A stretch of DNA of 64,000 bases from an uncultured Clostridia bacterium (GCA_910579745.1 CAJTVH010000005.1:39809-103808); one strand, 5' to 3'. Numbered from the stretch's first letter, positions 36,975 to 46,043 are shown. Program-made: numbers and translations. The notes: generated by a model not told the origin, from the sequence alone.

Positions 36975-38402
36975 TTATTTTTGTTCAGACTCATATTCCA
37001 TCACTTTACCCGTGTCAGCGTCTATTTTAAACTCGTATTCCATTTCCTCTGTCTGATACTCAATCTCATATACATATATCCCATCGTCATAATCTGTTTC
37101 CTCTTTTATAAACACGGCGTCAGACTTATTTATATTAGCGTGTTTTAACGCTATATTTTTCGCTTCCTCAATACTTATACCGTTTTTATTGGATTTACTC
37201 TCTTTCTTTTTCACGTCTTTTTGGGAATTATCTTTCAAATCAGTGTCAAATTTTATTATCTCGTTTGTTTTAGCGTCAATCTCATATTTATATTTCTTAC
37301 CGTCTTTATAAAACTCAATCTCATAAACAAGCTTTCCATCCTCATAATCCATCTTCGCCTTTGTAAAAGTAACATCGTCTTCTTTTGCGCCCGCGTGATT
37401 AAGCGCCTCTTCTTTCGCCCTTCGCAAATCTGTGTTTTTCCCTGATAAATTGCTCTCGTTATTATCCGCTTTATAAGCATCTTTTAAATCAGCGTCAAAT
37501 TTTATTATCTCATTTGTTTTAGCGTCAATCTCATACTCATATTCCTTACCGTCTTTATAAAACTCAATCTCATAAACAAGCCTTCCGTCCTCATAATCCA
37601 TCTTCGCCTTTGTAAAAGTAACATCGTCTTCTTTCACCCCCGCGTGATTAAGCGCCTCTTCTTTCGCCCTTCGCAAATCCATATTTTTCCCTGATAAATT
37701 ATTATCCTCCGTAGATTCGCCCTGTTTATCCCCATTAAATGAGTTAAAACTGTCCGCGTCTGTCACGGTGGAGCTCATAAAATCCCTCAACATCACGGTT
37801 TTTGAGGAAGAATCCCATAAAACCTCTTTATTCATAATTTCTCCTATAGATCTCAGAGGCAAATATGTGCTTCCATTGTAAAGCATAGGATACATTCTTT
37901 CCCCTGAAACGGAATAAAACTCTTTTTTATCATTCTCTATCAGTATAGTAAAATCAGGGCGTTCCTGTACGGTAACTTTTTGCCGTCCAATATTTTTGTT
38001 GGGAGAGTCAGATGAGACAGAAGCTCTTTTCCCGCTTATACTAATGATCTTGTTTTTTTCATCCCAGTTTACGTTTTTGCTCATAAGCTCCCCTACAGCC
38101 CGTAAAGGCAAATATGTCACACCGTCATACAAAATCGGATAAACTGCTTCTCCGGCCGCGTTTTTAAAATATACGTCGCTCCCGTCTATTATAATTGAAA
38201 CGTCAGGACAAATCAAAGCGTTCCTCAACCTTGAGTTATCGCTTAAAGCAACCGTCTTAGGCAATTTTGACTGATTATCATTACTCGATAAGATTATTTC
38301 TTTGCCGTCCTCGTTATTGGCCTCTATATTTACAGCCGATAAAGAATTTAAACTTAACGCCGCGGCGATAGAAAACGCCGCTATTGATAAATATTTTTTC
38401 AT
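36975..38402 (-). CDS. Secreted protein with two copper-amine-oxidase-N domains and three PepSY domains
   Basis: 475 residues from the ATG at 38402 (AAAGGAG upstream). Signal peptide 'KKYLSIAAFSIAAALSLN'. Two stalk-type domains (about 60-210) each contain a 'YLPLRAVGE'/'YLPLRSIGE' motif. Three PepSY units follow: two almost identical ('DLRRAKEEALNHAG...'), then a diverged third ('IEEAKNIALKHANINKSD'). PepSY is a small domain of exported, peptidase-linked proteins. Likely a wall-associated protein; activity unknown. Three serial PepSY units with 249-bp periodicity indicate recent internal duplication. Confidence 0.85.
   Translation of the reverse strand: MKKYLSIAAFSIAAALSLNSLSAVNIEANNEDGKEIILSSNDNQSKLPKTVALSDNSRLRNALICPDVSIIIDGSDVYFKNAAGEAVYPILYDGVTYLPLRAVGELMSKNVNWDEKNKIISISGKRASVSSDSPNKNIGRQKVTVQERPDFTILIENDKKEFYSVSGERMYPMLYNGSTYLPLRSIGEIMNKEVLWDSSSKTVMLRDFMSSTVTDADSFNSFNGDKQGESTEDNNLSGKNMDLRRAKEEALNHAGVKEDDVTFTKAKMDYEDGRLVYEIEFYKDGKEYEYEIDAKTNEIIKFDADLKDAYKADNNESNLSGKNTDLRRAKEEALNHAGAKEDDVTFTKAKMDYEDGKLVYEIEFYKDGKKYKYEIDAKTNEIIKFDTDLKDNSQKDVKKKESKSNKNGISIEEAKNIALKHANINKSDAVFIKEETDYDDGIYVYEIEYQTEEMEYEFKIDADTGKVMEYESEQK
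37230..37709 (-). repeat. Tandem 249-bp coding duplication (PepSY units)
   Basis: 37230-37460 and 37479-37709 are nearly identical at the DNA level, offset by 249 bases (83 codons). They differ by a few mostly conservative changes, such as GVKEDD versus GAKEDD. Confidence 0.85.
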
Positions 38403-38981
38403 AAATGATAAAACTCCTTTCATAATTAATGTCCTTAAATTATAATTTTAAAGTAAAAAATCTCTAACTTAATATCGAGCCAATAAAATAATGGACAAAA
38501 TCCTTATAAATATGACATATCAAAAAATTCTTTTACTGACCCGCGCTAAAAATTCCGCAGATTACTATATATAGTAAATACCTTAAAATCACTTTGAGAT
38601 ATGACCTAAAAATTTTCATATACACCGCTGACATCTATTTTATAATTATACAATAATATAATTTTATTTTCAAATCATAATTTCTGGTTCATAAATCATT
38701 TCTTATGATTTTTCTATAATTTTTCTTGACATACAGATTTTTTTAAAGTATAATACTTATGTTTGATTTGCCACTTTGAAATCCGTTAGCCCCGGATTCT
38801 CAATATATATAGAAACGAAAAGTAAAGTATGTTTTTAATTTAAGAAGCTTTAAATTTAAAGCGTTTCCCTAAAAAATAAATCAAAAAATATAATTAATTT
38901 TTTAGACACCGCTTTAAGGGGAGCCTCTAATCAAAAATTCACAGTTGTATTTTTTAATGAAAATAGGAGGTTATTTTTAAA
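38403..38981. other. Divergent intergenic region before rplM
   Basis: Contains a family-1 repeat (38472-38569; TATCGAGCCAATAAAATAAT ... CGCGCTAAAAATTCC), the rplM promoter and its leader. No additional gene. Confidence 0.55.
38726..38754 (+). promoter_or_regulatory. Sigma-A promoter of rplM-rpsI
   Basis: TTGACA, 17-base spacer, TATAAT: perfect consensus 228 bases before rplM. The long leader includes a hairpin AATCCG-TTAGCCC-CGGATT (38780-38798), which may be an L13-type autoregulatory leader. Confidence 0.82.
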
Positions 38982-39419
38982 ATGAGAACAACATATATAG
39001 CGAAAACAGCCGAAATCGAAAGAAAATGGTTTGTTGTCGACGCCACTGATTTGACGCTTGGTCGTCTCGCGTCAGAAGTAGCCGCGGTTTTAAGAGGAAA
39101 ACACAAACCTATCTATACCCCTTTCCTTGACACAGGAGATAACGTTATTATTGTCAACGCCGATAAAATTAAAGTTACGGGTAAAAAGCTTGACCAGAAA
39201 CTTTACAGAAAACATTCAGCTTATGTAGGCGGTTTTAAAGAGACCACGTTAAGAGAAATGATGAATAAAAAACCGGAAGACGTTATTAAACATGCCGTAA
39301 AAGGTATGCTTCCTAAAAACTCACTCGGCAGAAATATGTTTAAAAAACTTTTTGTATATTCAGGAAGCGAGCATAAACATCAGGCGCAGAATCCGGAAGT
39401 TTTGGAATTTAAATTTTAA
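38982..39419 (+). CDS. rplM: 50S ribosomal protein L13
   Basis: 145 residues: 'RKWFVVDATDLTLGRLAS', 'GDNVIIVNADKIKVTGKK' and 'GMLPKNSLGRNMFKKL'. One of the first proteins to bind 23S rRNA. ATG after AGGAGG. Forms the conserved rplM-rpsI pair. Confidence 0.98.
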   Translation: MRTTYIAKTAEIERKWFVVDATDLTLGRLASEVAAVLRGKHKPIYTPFLDTGDNVIIVNADKIKVTGKKLDQKLYRKHSAYVGGFKETTLREMMNKKPEDVIKHAVKGMLPKNSLGRNMFKKLFVYSGSEHKHQAQNPEVLEFKF

Positions 39420-39445
39420 TTATTGTTGAATAGGAGGTTTTATAA

Positions 39446-39838
39446 ATGGCAGAAGCAAGATATTACGGCACAGGAAGAAGAAAAAGCTCTGTTGCTAGAG
39501 TTTACTTAATTCCTGGCAGCGGAAAAATTATTATTAATAAAAGAAGTATAGACGATTATTTCGGTCTTGATACATTAAAACTTATTGTAAGACAACCTCT
39601 CGAGCTTACTGGTATGCTTGATAAGTTCGACGTTAAAGTTAATGTTTACGGCGGAGGTACTACAGGTCAGGCGGGCGCTATAAGACACGGCATATCAAGA
39701 GCGTTGCTTGAGGCTGACTCTGATTTCCGTTCCACTCTTAAAAAAGCTGGTTTCTTGACTCGTGACCCACGTATGAAAGAAAGAAAGAAATATGGACTTA
39801 AAGCGGCAAGAAGGGCTCCTCAGTTTAGTAAGAGATAA
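39446..39838 (+). CDS. rpsI: 30S ribosomal protein S9
   Basis: 130 residues: 'YYGTGRRKSSVARVYL', 'GGGTTGQAGAIRHGISRAL' and the basic tail ending 'PQFSKR', whose terminal Arg contacts P-site tRNA. ATG after AGGAGG, 26 bases after rplM. Confidence 0.98.
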   Translation: MAEARYYGTGRRKSSVARVYLIPGSGKIIINKRSIDDYFGLDTLKLIVRQPLELTGMLDKFDVKVNVYGGGTTGQAGAIRHGISRALLEADSDFRSTLKKAGFLTRDPRMKERKKYGLKAARRAPQFSKR

Positions 39839-39864
39839 TTTTTATACAAATATTATGTGTTATC

Positions 39865-39897
39865 AAACCCCGAAAATCTTATACTTTCGGGGTTTTT
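39865..39897 (+). terminator. Terminator of rplM-rpsI
   Basis: Stem AAACCCCGAAA / TTTCGGGGTTTTT with T-run, 26 bases after the rpsI stop. Confidence 0.85.
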
Positions 39898-39938
39898 GTT
39901 TGTTTGAATTTTATTAAAATCCGCTCGTTTTTAAACGG

Positions 39939-39971
39939 TAACTAACACATAACTAACAGATAACTAACAAA
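39939..39971. repeat. Three tandem 11-bp repeats
   Basis: TAACTAACACA, TAACTAACAGA, TAACTAACAAA in immediate succession. They lie exactly at the edge between the ribosomal-protein genes and the accessory island. Could be a protein binding array or an insertion-site mark. Confidence 0.7.
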
Positions 39972-39988
39972 TTTATATACAAAATTAA

Positions 39989-40051
39989 GGGCATTTTCCG
40001 AAATGGAAAGTGCCTTTTATATTTAAAAATAGCTTGCTGTCAGCAAGCTAT
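39989..40051. terminator. Two hairpins: facing terminators before SLOG gene A
   Basis: 39989-40018: GGGCATTTTCC / GGAAAGTGCC followed by TTTTAT (plus strand). 40023-40051: TAGCTTGCTG / CAGCAAGCTA, followed on the minus strand by a T-rich tract, ends SLOG gene A. Confidence 0.65.
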
Positions 40052-40068
40052 AATACATATTAAGAAAA

Positions 40069-40590
40069 TTATTGTTTATTAACCAATACTTCTGCTGTAA
40101 CAGGATTGATTATAATAATTCTTCGTTCTTTTTCTAAAGCATATTTTATTGTATTTGCGGTTCCTCCATTCTGCCTGTCCCAAAGAGCAAATACATATAA
40201 ACTTTTATCAACCATATACCGATTCCTTTTTATCATACAATCGGAAGTATATTTTTCTTGCAGCCGTACAACCTTATCGGCTCTTGACAATATTTCCGTA
40301 TATCTGCGTTTATCAGATTCACTCCAATATTTATCTTGTTCTGAACAAGGAACAGCACACTCTAATGATATATTCGAATATCTATCTCTAAGTTTCAATA
40401 TCTCCTCCGCACACCAAATATCCCAGCCTAAAGCCATACCCGATATAAAATTTGTAACGTTATGCCACTTAATAAGCTGAATTATATATTTTTCACATTT
40501 TGACATAATAATGTTATGCTTTTCGCTGTTCTCCTTAAAATTTAGTTTTTGTGGTCGCAAACCTGTAAAACAACATTTTTCAACAAGCAT
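40069..40590 (-). CDS. SLOG-superfamily (DUF1273/YpsA-like) protein, copy A
   Basis: 173 residues. 'CCFTGLRPQKL' at the start and 'FISGMALGWDIWCAEEIL' (about 60-77) match the DUF1273/SLOG Rossmann-like fold, which is thought to bind nucleotide-derived ligands. 'NPVTAEV' lies at the end. No catalytic activity is established for such proteins. Start after GGAGG. Divergent from two ribbon-helix-helix genes; the whole arrangement recurs at 45513-46869, where the homologue is about 85% identical by eye. Confidence 0.82.
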   Translation of the reverse strand: MLVEKCCFTGLRPQKLNFKENSEKHNIIMSKCEKYIIQLIKWHNVTNFISGMALGWDIWCAEEILKLRDRYSNISLECAVPCSEQDKYWSESDKRRYTEILSRADKVVRLQEKYTSDCMIKRNRYMVDKSLYVFALWDRQNGGTANTIKYALEKERRIIIINPVTAEVLVNKQ

Positions 40591-40706
40591 AAATAACCTC
40601 CAATCAAAAAATTTAGCTATAAATGTCCTATTTATGACCTATTTTTTATTTATTAGTGTACCATAATGTTATTATTAAAACAATAGTATTTCGGAGGTGA
40701 GTAAAA

Positions 40707-40892
40707 ATGGATAAAAATATTGCACATTATAATTTGCGTGTTCCTCAAATATTACTTGATAAACTTGGTTATATCGCAGAATATGACGGTCGTTCAAAAA
40801 ATAAAGAAATTGAATTTCTTATAAAAAAGAAAATTGATGAATTTGAAAAAGAACACGGAAAAATAAAATGGAATTACGATGAAAATAATTAA
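40707..40892 (+). CDS. Arc-type ribbon-helix-helix protein, cassette A first
   Basis: 61 residues. 'YNLRVPQILLDKLGYIAEYD' gives the beta-strand and first helix of the Arc/MetJ fold, then 'GRSKNKEIEFLIKKKIDEF' the second helix. Probable DNA-binding repressor dimer. ATG after GGAGGTGAG. The homologue at 46466-46651 ends in the same ten residues. Confidence 0.72.
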   Translation: MDKNIAHYNLRVPQILLDKLGYIAEYDGRSKNKEIEFLIKKKIDEFEKEHGKIKWNYDENN

Positions 40893-40922
40893 TTTTAAGA
40901 GAATAAAAAAGGAGATAAATTT

Positions 40923-41123
40923 ATGGCTATTAAAAGTGTCTCTATTCGTATTGAAGAAGAAATGCTTGAAAAAATTGGATATATTGCAGATTATGAGGGA
41001 CGTTCTGTAAATAGTCATGTTCTCGTTTTAATAAGAGAAAATATAAAAGCTTTTGAAACCGAAAATGGAGAGATCAATGGAAACATTAAACCCGAAGTTA
41101 ATGTAAAGCTTTCAAGAAAATAA
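40923..41123 (+). CDS. Arc-type ribbon-helix-helix protein, cassette A second
   Basis: 66 residues: 'VSIRIEEEMLEKIGYIADYE', then 'GRSVNSHVLVLIRENIKAFE'. Same fold as its neighbour, 30 bases upstream. ATG after AAAAGGAG. Homologue at 46669-46869. Confidence 0.72.
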   Translation: MAIKSVSIRIEEEMLEKIGYIADYEGRSVNSHVLVLIRENIKAFETENGEINGNIKPEVNVKLSRK

Positions 41124-41137
41124 AAGCAGGAATTTTT

Positions 41138-41517
41138 ATGTTTATAAATAAAACAAATGATGGAAGAAATAATATATGTGGAAAAAATATAGCGATATTG
41201 AGAAAACAGAAAAAAATATCACAGCGTATACTTGCTGAAAAAATGCAGGTTAATGGCATTGATATAGATATAGTAATTATATTTTAGATATAACAAAAAA
41301 ATATTTTACGAGTGCGCAAGCACTGCTGGGCGGTAAGCGAATTGCAAAGCAATTCGCAGCCCGTGCAAGTAAAATAATTTTTTTGTAACTTTCAAAGTAT
41401 AATTACTATAAAAACGCTATACAAAGAATTGAGTCGGGAAAAAGATTTGTGACTGATATAGAATTGAAAGCTTTTGCCAATTTTTTTAATATTAATATGG
41501 ATAAATTAACAAGATAA
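41138..41517 (+). pseudogene. XRE-family helix-turn-helix regulator interrupted by a MITE
   Basis: Begins 'MFINKTNDGRNNICGKNIAI' with the HTH start 'LRKQKKISQRILAEKM'. It is then broken after 'GIDID' by a 142-bp element. Sequence after the element reads 'KNAIQRIESGKRFVTDIE' and stops at 41517. Removing the element with one TA rejoins GAT-AAA-AAC perfectly in frame. In cassette B only its first codons survive (46914 onwards). Confidence 0.85.
41269..41410. mobile_element. 142-bp MITE with IS630-like ends
   Basis: Both ends read inward as TATAGTAATTATA, with similarity continuing about 40 bases (ACAAAAAAAT ... TTTTAC). TA lies at both borders. The centre folds into GCGAATTGC / GCAATTCGC. It has no coding capacity. 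Its TATAGTAATT tip is the same as that of the IS at 28386-29287. Confidence 0.88.
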
Positions 41518-41542
41518 ATTTCTTTGTATTTTGGAGAATAAT

Positions 41543-41785
41543 ATGGGAATATATGATGTTGTAAAAAAAAGAATATTGTCATTGTGTAAAGAACGAGGTT
41601 TAACACAAAATGGGTTGAGCTATTCATCAGGTGTACCTCAATCAACTATAAAAAGTATATTGAATAATGAAAGCAAAAACCCCGGAATTGTAACTATCAA
41701 AAAACTTTGTGATGGTCTTAATGTATCCATAATTGAATTTTTTAACACTCCTGAATTTAAAAATTTGGAGCAGGAATTAAAATAA
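41543..41785 (+). CDS. XRE-family transcriptional regulator
   Basis: 80 residues from the ATG at 41543 (GGAG upstream). One helix-turn-helix: 'LCKERGLTQNGLSYSSGVPQSTIKSILNNES' then 'PGIVTIKKLCDGLNVSIIEFF'. Typical minimal phage- or island-type repressor. It follows the broken XRE gene in cassette A. Confidence 0.88.
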   Translation: MGIYDVVKKRILSLCKERGLTQNGLSYSSGVPQSTIKSILNNESKNPGIVTIKKLCDGLNVSIIEFFNTPEFKNLEQELK

Positions 41786-42084
41786 AGTTTATTTTCTATG
41801 CGAAAAAGAGGTAAATTTATATCTATTGATAAAATTGCCTAAATTTTTAACCGTGCGAAAAAATTTAATTTCTCTACAAAATTAAAATATCCCAAAAAGA
41901 GCATTTTAGTTCTCAGATACGCTATAATCTCTTTTTAAATACTGTATAAAAAGACATAAAAACAAAATTATAGGACATTTCCCAAAATAGAAAACGCCTT
42001 ATATTTGAAAAAAGCGGCTGTCATATTAACAATCTTTTTGTTAATCGATAGCCGCTTTTATTTATTCTGACGTAAAACCTACAA
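41786..42084. terminator. Gap with family-2 end and bidirectional terminator
   Basis: TTTTAGTTCTCAGATACGCT (about 41904-41923) is a family-2 end. 42011-42062 forms AAAAAGCGGCTGTC / GATAGCCGCTTTT around AACAATC-TTTTT-GTTAA. This terminates the surface-protein gene on the minus strand and probably the regulator on the plus strand. Confidence 0.7.
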
Positions 42085-45000
42085 TTATGATATTTCAGAA
42101 ACGCTAATCTTTTCTGAGGCAAATAGCGGATACATTGTATCCTTTGCCCAGCAAATAATTTTAAAATATCCATCCGCCGGCGGTTCCTGTATTATATCAA
42201 TGGGTGCGGCATAAAAACTTTGGTATGACGGCTGAATTTCAATAGATTGTTTCTCTACCTTTAAAAGCGCTCCTTTTTTATCATAGAGAGCAATATAAAG
42301 GTCGGAAGATTCCGTAACTAACGAGTTGTTATTAATAAGAAAATTTACATATAAGTAATTATTTGTTTTTGTTATATTGAAATTATGAGCCGATATATTT
42401 GGACTGTCGCCCGCCAAAATATGGTACTCATATGATGAGACCGTACCAAAATTATTATTAAAAACAGGCGCCGCTTTTATAAGGGAGGAAGTCTTTATTT
42501 TAATGGGCGAGGTATACCTGGTTCCGTATATTGTTGGATCTTTTCCGTCTGTAGTGTAGTACACATCATAAAACTCGCTGCTAGATAAAAGCGTGACTTC
42601 AATGGCTTTAGTGTACGTACCGCTCTCGTAATTGGCGGTAACGTAAGGCACGTCCAACTCACCTGATGAAATAAGGTATTTATACGATGAGGAAGTGCCG
42701 AAAATATTATTAAAAACAGGTACCGCTCTTATAATAGAGGAATTTAACACTTTTATTGGAGAAATATATTTAATTCCGCTTTTTTTCGGGTCGCTTCCGT
42801 CGGTGGTATAGTATATGTCATAAAAAGAGTTGCTTGACGAAAGAGCGACCTCGATAGCTCCATTATAAATCCCGCTCTCGTAGCCGGCTGTTACATAAGG
42901 TAAATTTAATGTATAATCAAAACTGTTTTCCAAAACTGTACTATCTTTATATTTTGCCGCCGTTTTTATTGTTGTCGTTTTGTCAAGTTCAATCGGCTCG
43001 GAATACAAAGTACCATTTGTTTTGGGGTCGCTTCCGTCAAGGGTATAATATATATCATAGGACGGAATGTTTACGCTTAATTCTGTCTGTATAATGTTGC
43101 TATAGCTCCCTGACGGGGGATTTGCCGTAATTTCCGCGTTTGGCAGGGTGTATGTGAAACTTTTTTGGCTTATATACTCTCCTTTGTATTCTGCCGTTAC
43201 ATTTATAGTTGTTGTTTTATAGATTTCAACAGTGGGCGGACAGAGTTCATATGTGTCCGCGTTTCTTACTTTCAAGTCGGCGTAAGGCAGATTGCAGGAA
43301 AAGCTCACTGTCTGAACATCAGAGTATTCTCCAGGCTCAAGAGACGCTGTTATTTCCGCCGGAGAAAAAGTATAAGAGAAAGTATATACCTGGCTCCATT
43401 CTCCCTCAAAACACGCCGCCGCTTTAATGTTTGTCGAGCTGTAAACCTCAAACTCTCCCGTATATTTTATAGCGCCTTCTCCCTCTTTTGTGGGGTCGCC
43501 CCAGCCGTTGGTAGTATAATAGATTTCATAAGGCGCGAGACTGCTTTGAAGACTTAGATTAAAAGGAGCGTTATAGTTTCCCTCAGGTACACTTGGAGTA
43601 ATAACGGGTGATATTTTATACTCATATTCTATAGCGTCGCCGAATTCACCGTTTACTTTGGCTATTGTTAAAATTGACGTATTTTTGAAGACGGGAATCG
43701 CCCCCGTATAGCGGATACCGTTTTTAGGGTCGCTTCCGTCAGTGGTATAATATATTTCCGCGCCAGGTTCATCACTTGTAAGTATAACTGACAGCGGCTC
43801 GGCATATTGTCCCGTATCGTGGTTTGCGGAAACAGGGTGGTCCGCGAGTCTGTAATCAAGCTTATATATTCTGCGCATTTTTGTGTTAAACGCGTTTTCA
43901 ACATAAGCTATTATTGTAGTGTTTTTGTCCGTTATACTAATTGGAGAAAGACAAGGCGAAAAAGACTCGTTCTTCCCGGCTACCGCATAATATAAGTTAT
44001 AAGTTCCTCCATTAGGAAACTCAAGCTGTATATCAAGGTCAAACGCTCCTTTATAATTTCCGGATTTATGGCTTGTGACAATTCCCATAGTTCCGTTTGG
44101 CTGAGTATTTAAAATAGGATATCCGTTATTTGAGTTGTAAATGTCCTGCTGATATATGTATGAATAAGGGTTATCAATACGTCTTATCATATCATAGCTT
44201 TTAATTTCGCTGTCAGTTACCTCTGTTATTGCCTCTTGACCATAAGACATACCAACTCCCTGAGAATTTGAGTATTCTTTTCTTACATAGTAACTGTTTT
44301 CAATGGTTCCTATATTAACAGCGCATACAATTCCCTCATATTTGGTCGCTGAACCAGTATAGCTGCTTTTGTCCGCAGAAGCGTATGTATCTGTAACACT
44401 GTAACAATTTTTTATGACACCGCTGTTGTTCGCGGTTATTCCGCCGGCTCTCGCTTCCGCTGTAGCGTGAGTGTTAATAGGGCCGGTTGCTCTTGATGAA
44501 GCGTAACTCCGTATACTACCTATACTATAGCAATTTTCAATAACCCCGGAATTTCCGTTTGCGCATACTAGTCCGCCAGCGTAAGCGTAAGTAACTACAT
44601 CAGTCGAATAACTGTAACTTACATCAGCTCTTATAGAGAAATCTACGCTGTAACAGCCGCTTATTTCACCGTTGTTGGCTGAAACCAAAGCCGCGGTTTT
44701 CGCCTCTACGCCATGCGGATATACACTTGAGTTATGACCGCTGTCATTGATATTTGAGCCTACTAACCCAAGGCTGCGGATAAAACCATTGTTTGTATCG
44801 AACATACAGGCTGTAAGTCCTTTTATATAGTGACCTCCTCCGTCATATCCGCCGTTTAAAGTTTCCGCTGTAGTATAATAAATATTTGTCATATCAATAT
44901 CGGCTGTTTGCATAAAATAGCTGTCGGGATAATTTCTCACCTCTTTAAGCTGTTCCGGGGTCGATATAAGATATGGGAACTCTTCTGTTCCGTTTCCGCC

Positions 45001-45102
45001 TTCAAAAACAATATTATCCGCTAACGAAGTTATAATTGATAACGCCGATAAGACCGACAGCGTTATTATAAAGATTAGCGTAAAACTAAGTATTCTTTTC
45101 AT
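42085..45102 (-). CDS. Large secreted protein with GLUG repeats and chitobiase-C-terminal-like modules
   Basis: 1005 residues from the ATG at 45102. Signal peptide 'ILSFTLIFIITLSVLSALS'. Residues about 35-240 hold 'STPEQLKEV' and GLUG-type repeats ('GGLVCANGNSGVIENCYSIG', 'GGITANNSGVIKNCYSV'). About seven beta-sandwich modules follow, with motifs such as 'YYTTDGSDPKNG', 'YYTLDGSDPKTNG' and 'YYTTDGKDPTIYG' (CHB_HEX_C_1 type). It ends in an unassigned 90-residue domain and has no SLH or LPXTG anchor. Probably an adhesin or surface-exposed protein. It lies between the two SLOG cassettes. Confidence 0.85.
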   Translation of the reverse strand: MKRILSFTLIFIITLSVLSALSIITSLADNIVFEGGNGTEEFPYLISTPEQLKEVRNYPDSYFMQTADIDMTNIYYTTAETLNGGYDGGGHYIKGLTACMFDTNNGFIRSLGLVGSNINDSGHNSSVYPHGVEAKTAALVSANNGEISGCYSVDFSIRADVSYSYSTDVVTYAYAGGLVCANGNSGVIENCYSIGSIRSYASSRATGPINTHATAEARAGGITANNSGVIKNCYSVTDTYASADKSSYTGSATKYEGIVCAVNIGTIENSYYVRKEYSNSQGVGMSYGQEAITEVTDSEIKSYDMIRRIDNPYSYIYQQDIYNSNNGYPILNTQPNGTMGIVTSHKSGNYKGAFDLDIQLEFPNGGTYNLYYAVAGKNESFSPCLSPISITDKNTTIIAYVENAFNTKMRRIYKLDYRLADHPVSANHDTGQYAEPLSVILTSDEPGAEIYYTTDGSDPKNGIRYTGAIPVFKNTSILTIAKVNGEFGDAIEYEYKISPVITPSVPEGNYNAPFNLSLQSSLAPYEIYYTTNGWGDPTKEGEGAIKYTGEFEVYSSTNIKAAACFEGEWSQVYTFSYTFSPAEITASLEPGEYSDVQTVSFSCNLPYADLKVRNADTYELCPPTVEIYKTTTINVTAEYKGEYISQKSFTYTLPNAEITANPPSGSYSNIIQTELSVNIPSYDIYYTLDGSDPKTNGTLYSEPIELDKTTTIKTAAKYKDSTVLENSFDYTLNLPYVTAGYESGIYNGAIEVALSSSNSFYDIYYTTDGSDPKKSGIKYISPIKVLNSSIIRAVPVFNNIFGTSSSYKYLISSGELDVPYVTANYESGTYTKAIEVTLLSSSEFYDVYYTTDGKDPTIYGTRYTSPIKIKTSSLIKAAPVFNNNFGTVSSYEYHILAGDSPNISAHNFNITKTNNYLYVNFLINNNSLVTESSDLYIALYDKKGALLKVEKQSIEIQPSYQSFYAAPIDIIQEPPADGYFKIICWAKDTMYPLFASEKISVSEIS

Positions 45103-45220
45103 AAATAATAACACCTCTTTCATATTTATAGAAATATTTATGTTTATTATTATACATTAATAAGAGTAAATTTTCAATGAAATAGCAAAAGATTTTAACT
45201 TCCTGATTCTTTTCCCATTT

Positions 45221-45384
45221 TATAGCAGTCCAACCTAAAAATAAATAAGTTCGATGACTAAAATTTATTTTCACCGCGCTGCCGTCAGTCGGCATAGGCA
45301 TTCGACTATGCTCTCCTTCCGGTGCCTTGCGAAAATAAATTTTATCTCGTCTCCTTTTGTTCATTTTTAAATTGTATTTCTATA
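45221..45384. mobile_element. 164-bp MITE-like element, copy 1
   Basis: Ends TATAGCAGTCCAACCTAAAAA and, inward from 45384, TATAGAAATACAATTTAAAAA. The core contains GTCAGTCGGCATAGGCATTC and TCTCCTTCCGGTGCC, with an equivalent in 54601-54780. An apparent ORF across it is not a gene. It fills the 45103-45512 gap together with degenerate terminator-like sequence near 45450-45490. Confidence 0.7.
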
Positions 45385-45512
45385 AAAAAGCTCCAAGTTC
45401 ACCAAAATACTCCTAAAACGTTAAAAGCCCGCGGACCCCACACACTCCCGAAAGACGGTCACATTAATAATTCTCTTGTTAAATAGCGGCCCCATAATAC
45501 ACATAAAAATAG

Positions 45513-46043
45513 TTATCGCTTATTGACCAATATTTCTGATGTAATGGGATTGATTATAATAATTCTCCGTTCTTTTTCTAAAGCATATTTTATTGTACTC
45601 GCGGTACCTCCGACCTGTCTATCCCAAAGCGCAAATACATATAAGCTTTTATCAACCATATACCGATTTCTTTTTATCATACAATCAGAAGTATATTTTT
45701 CTTGCATCTGAATAATATTATCGGCTTTTGACAATATTTCCACATATCTGTGTTTGTCTGATTCACTCCAATATTTATCTTGCCCTAAACAAGGAATAGC
45801 GCATTCTAAGGATATACTCGAATATCTATCTCTAAGTTTCAATATCTCCTCAGCGCACCAAATATCCCATCCCAAAGCCATACCTGATATAAAATTTGTG
45901 ACATTATACCCCTCAATAAGCTGAATTATATATTTTTCACATCTTGACATAATAATGTTATGCTTTTTGCTGTCCTCCTTAAAATTTAGTTTTTGTGGCC
46001 GCAATCCTGTAAAACAACAATAATTTTCAGTAGTTACTCTCAT
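45513..46043 (-). CDS. SLOG-superfamily (DUF1273/YpsA-like) protein, copy B
   Basis: 176 residues from the ATG at 46043. Same family landmarks as copy A: 'CCFTGLRPQKLNFKE', 'FISGMALGWDIWCAEEIL' and 'SLYVFALWDRQVGGT'. Divergent from three ribbon-helix-helix genes. Differences from copy A are spread evenly, which suggests an old enough duplication to have drifted while staying under constraint. Confidence 0.82.
   Translation of the reverse strand: MRVTTENYCCFTGLRPQKLNFKEDSKKHNIIMSRCEKYIIQLIEGYNVTNFISGMALGWDIWCAEEILKLRDRYSSISLECAIPCLGQDKYWSESDKHRYVEILSKADNIIQMQEKYTSDCMIKRNRYMVDKSLYVFALWDRQVGGTASTIKYALEKERRIIIINPITSEILVNKR

Noticed and set aside
39939..39971. CRISPR array
   Set aside because: Units are 11 bp without spacers; no cas genes anywhere in the window.
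45086..45364. 92-residue minus-strand ORF upstream of the surface protein
   Set aside because: It lies across a MITE-like repeat, has no proper ribosome binding site and overlaps the start of the real gene. Its composition reflects the repeat.
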